Below, one piece after another: positions 62,724-64,000 of a stretch of 64,000 bases of DNA. The notes under the pieces were generated by a model. That model did no database searches and had not been told where the DNA came from. It saw nothing but the letters and a program-made list of their open reading frames with translations. Numbering within the stretch: position 1 is the first letter of the stretch; each line of letters opens with the position of its first letter. Origin of the DNA: Hyaloscypha bicolor E (Eukaryota > Ascomycota > Leotiomycetes > Helotiales > Hyaloscyphaceae); NCBI RefSeq assembly GCF_002865645.1, contig NW_020194517.1, forward strand, positions 1,488,001-1,552,000, in the 5' to 3' direction. A program made the position numbers and the translations under genes.

Positions 62724-64000
62724 ATGTCCTTCCAATTTCTGGACTTTGACGACCCAGCGTCTCAAAACGATTCCGATTGCAGTGGCGGTGAGAGTGATAC
62801 CTCCGGCATTTCTGGGGGTGACTCCAATGGCAGCGGGAAGAGCTCGTGCGTCAACGACCTTTATTCGGAGTCCGCTAACTTAAAAGGCTCAGATTAAACC
62901 GAAGATCAAATCGAAAACGCGTGAGGGCCAGCCGGCGGTCGTTCGATCGGGCGTCTTGCGAGCGTGACGATACATCAGATGACCAGTCTAGGGAGGGTGT
63001 ATTCGGAAATACCAAGCGCCACCAGCTTCACCATCCAAGGAAAGATCGGTTCCGGTCGCCGTCACCATTCCAGGGATGGGAAGATGGAATTGATATAACA
63101 CCTCCAAGCCAGTCCCAGTCGAGCGAGAAAGAGACGGACAGCCAATTGCCATATAGCGAGGGACAAGATAGCCAATCTGATGTCGATTGGGAATCACTTC
63201 TCTGTGAAGATGTCGAGATGTTACCCGAGTCAAACTGGGAGGCAGACTTTCTCGCCCATCAAGCACAAATAATGGCATGCTCTGGCTATCGAGGTCTACA
63301 ACATAACGAGTTGATTGACGACAATGGAGATGAGCCATGGCACCCATATGACCCGGAGAGTATGATTTTGGACGGCCACATGGAGCTTCACATCGATTCA
63401 ACCAAGGACAAACTAGAAGGAGACAAAATCATTTGCTACGGAGTGGTGAGTCCTAAAAATTTCTTTCTTGCAAGCGCGCTGTGCATCTTTTTGGACACCA
63501 GACCGTAGAAGATTCGTTCATTTCAGCTATCAATGGACGTAATATTGTACTGTTGTCCAGCAATCTGTGACCCCCATCCAATCCATGTTATCTTGAGACT
63601 TCCCAAGTACGCAAAATATAAGAATAGCTATTTGCAGTTATCTACCACGAAACAATCGCAATTGTTTGTTATTTAATATTACATTTCAATCATTAACACG
63701 AGGAACAGATCCATAAAGTGGGTGTGAAAGTACTCGAGCAAGCTCGCAATGCTTTACAACGACTTAAGTCAGCGCAGATCATTTCCGAATCTCTCAGTGA
63801 ACGGAAAATTTATCTTTTCAATATTTCGCGGGAAGATAAATTGTTTCTATTGCAACCTCCCATAGCCTCAGATAAAGACTTTTTTCATTTCAACAACATC
63901 GCGGTATTAAATAAAGGACACTCTGAAATACTCTCCGAACTAGCTCCGTTTTGCAAATTCGAAGTTTATTCGTCTTCCGCTGACTGGGATTTGGTCGCAA
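62724..64000 (+). CDS. Unidentified multi-exon protein, N-terminal part, runs off the window
   Basis: Proposed exons are 62724-62845, 62887-63445, 63527-63667 and 63709 to beyond 64000. Intron 1 (GTGCGT...CTAAC...AAAAG, 41 nt) and intron 2 (GTGAGT...TTTCAG, 81 nt) have good borders. Intron 3 (GTTATT...AACAG, 41 nt) has a weak donor and is set only by frame. An in-frame ATG at 62688 is an alternative start. The N-terminus is acidic and Ser/Gly-rich (FDDPASQNDSD), then Arg-rich (RLNRRSNRKRVRASRRSF), then polar and Gln/Ser-rich, then DVDWESLLCEDVEMLPESNW, EPWHPYDPES and KIICYGV. The last exon reads VGVKVLEQARNALQRL, SERKIYLFNISREDKLFLL and FNNIAVLNKGHSEIL with no stop. I do not recognise the family. 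The disordered N-terminus followed by a folded region suggests a nuclear or regulatory protein. Pairing with the NACHT gene may be functional. Confidence 0.55.

Noticed and set aside
1..64000. CRISPR arrays, rRNA and tRNA genes, bacterial-type operons
   Set aside because: Looked for regular spacer-repeat arrays and tRNA-like GGTTCGAATCC boxes; none found. Spliced genes and RIP indicate a fungal nuclear genome.

Overview
The window looks like part of a filamentous ascomycete (Pezizomycotina) chromosome with a strongly two-speed composition. About 48 kb is extremely AT-rich. In it CpA and TpG are almost absent, while CpG and CpC survive (ccgg and tcga are common), and stop codons fall where Gln (CAA/CAG) or Trp (TGG) would be expected. 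This is the signature of repeat-induced point mutation (RIP, CpA to TpA). GC-balanced blocks (about 9.4-13.0, 24.4-25.4, 28.3-31.0 and 53.6-64.0 kb) alternate with it, and the borders are sharp.

Layout. 1-9.4 kb: RIP desert with one coherent but unidentified decayed reading frame. 9.4-13.0 kb: balanced block with a broken gene of a fungal membrane-protein family, enclosed by an 88-bp inverted repeat. 13.0-16.3 kb: RIP-killed AAA+ ATPase gene on the minus strand. 16.3-22.3 kb: AT-rich, with minisatellites. 22.3-24.8 kb: RIP-killed kinase-like gene with in-frame 21-residue repeats. 26.2-27.0 kb: a second, unrelated kinase-like pseudogene. 27.4-29.1 kb: a Myb/SANT-like pseudogene on the minus strand. 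30.0-31.0 kb: GC-rich island ending abruptly in a truncated retroelement.

31.0-52.6 kb is a graveyard of Ty3/Gypsy elements. Family 1 is present twice. Copy A (31.0-43.6 kb) is 5'-truncated and split by a complete family-2 element (35294-43252, 298-bp LTRs, 5-bp target duplication atttt). Copy B (46404-52564) has both LTRs and a tataa duplication but lost 567 bp including the reverse-transcriptase active site. Both families still show protease, RT, RNase H, integrase and (family 1) chromodomain landmarks, with catalytic Asp read as Asn.

53.6-64.0 kb is ordinary-composition DNA. It holds a family of short interspersed repeats, a tandemly duplicated ~0.6-kb segment, the un-RIPed 3' end of a non-LTR retrotransposon, and the only intact genes. 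These are a five-exon NACHT/STAND (NLR-like) gene on the minus strand with four C-terminal C2H2 zinc fingers, and a divergently transcribed multi-exon gene that runs off the right edge. The pair shares a ~0.3-kb promoter and is the likeliest functional unit in the window; NLR-like genes of this class act in fungal self/non-self recognition.

RIP acts on duplicated DNA, so the decayed AAA+, kinase, Myb-like and membrane-protein genes were presumably members of multicopy families, silenced together with the retroelements.
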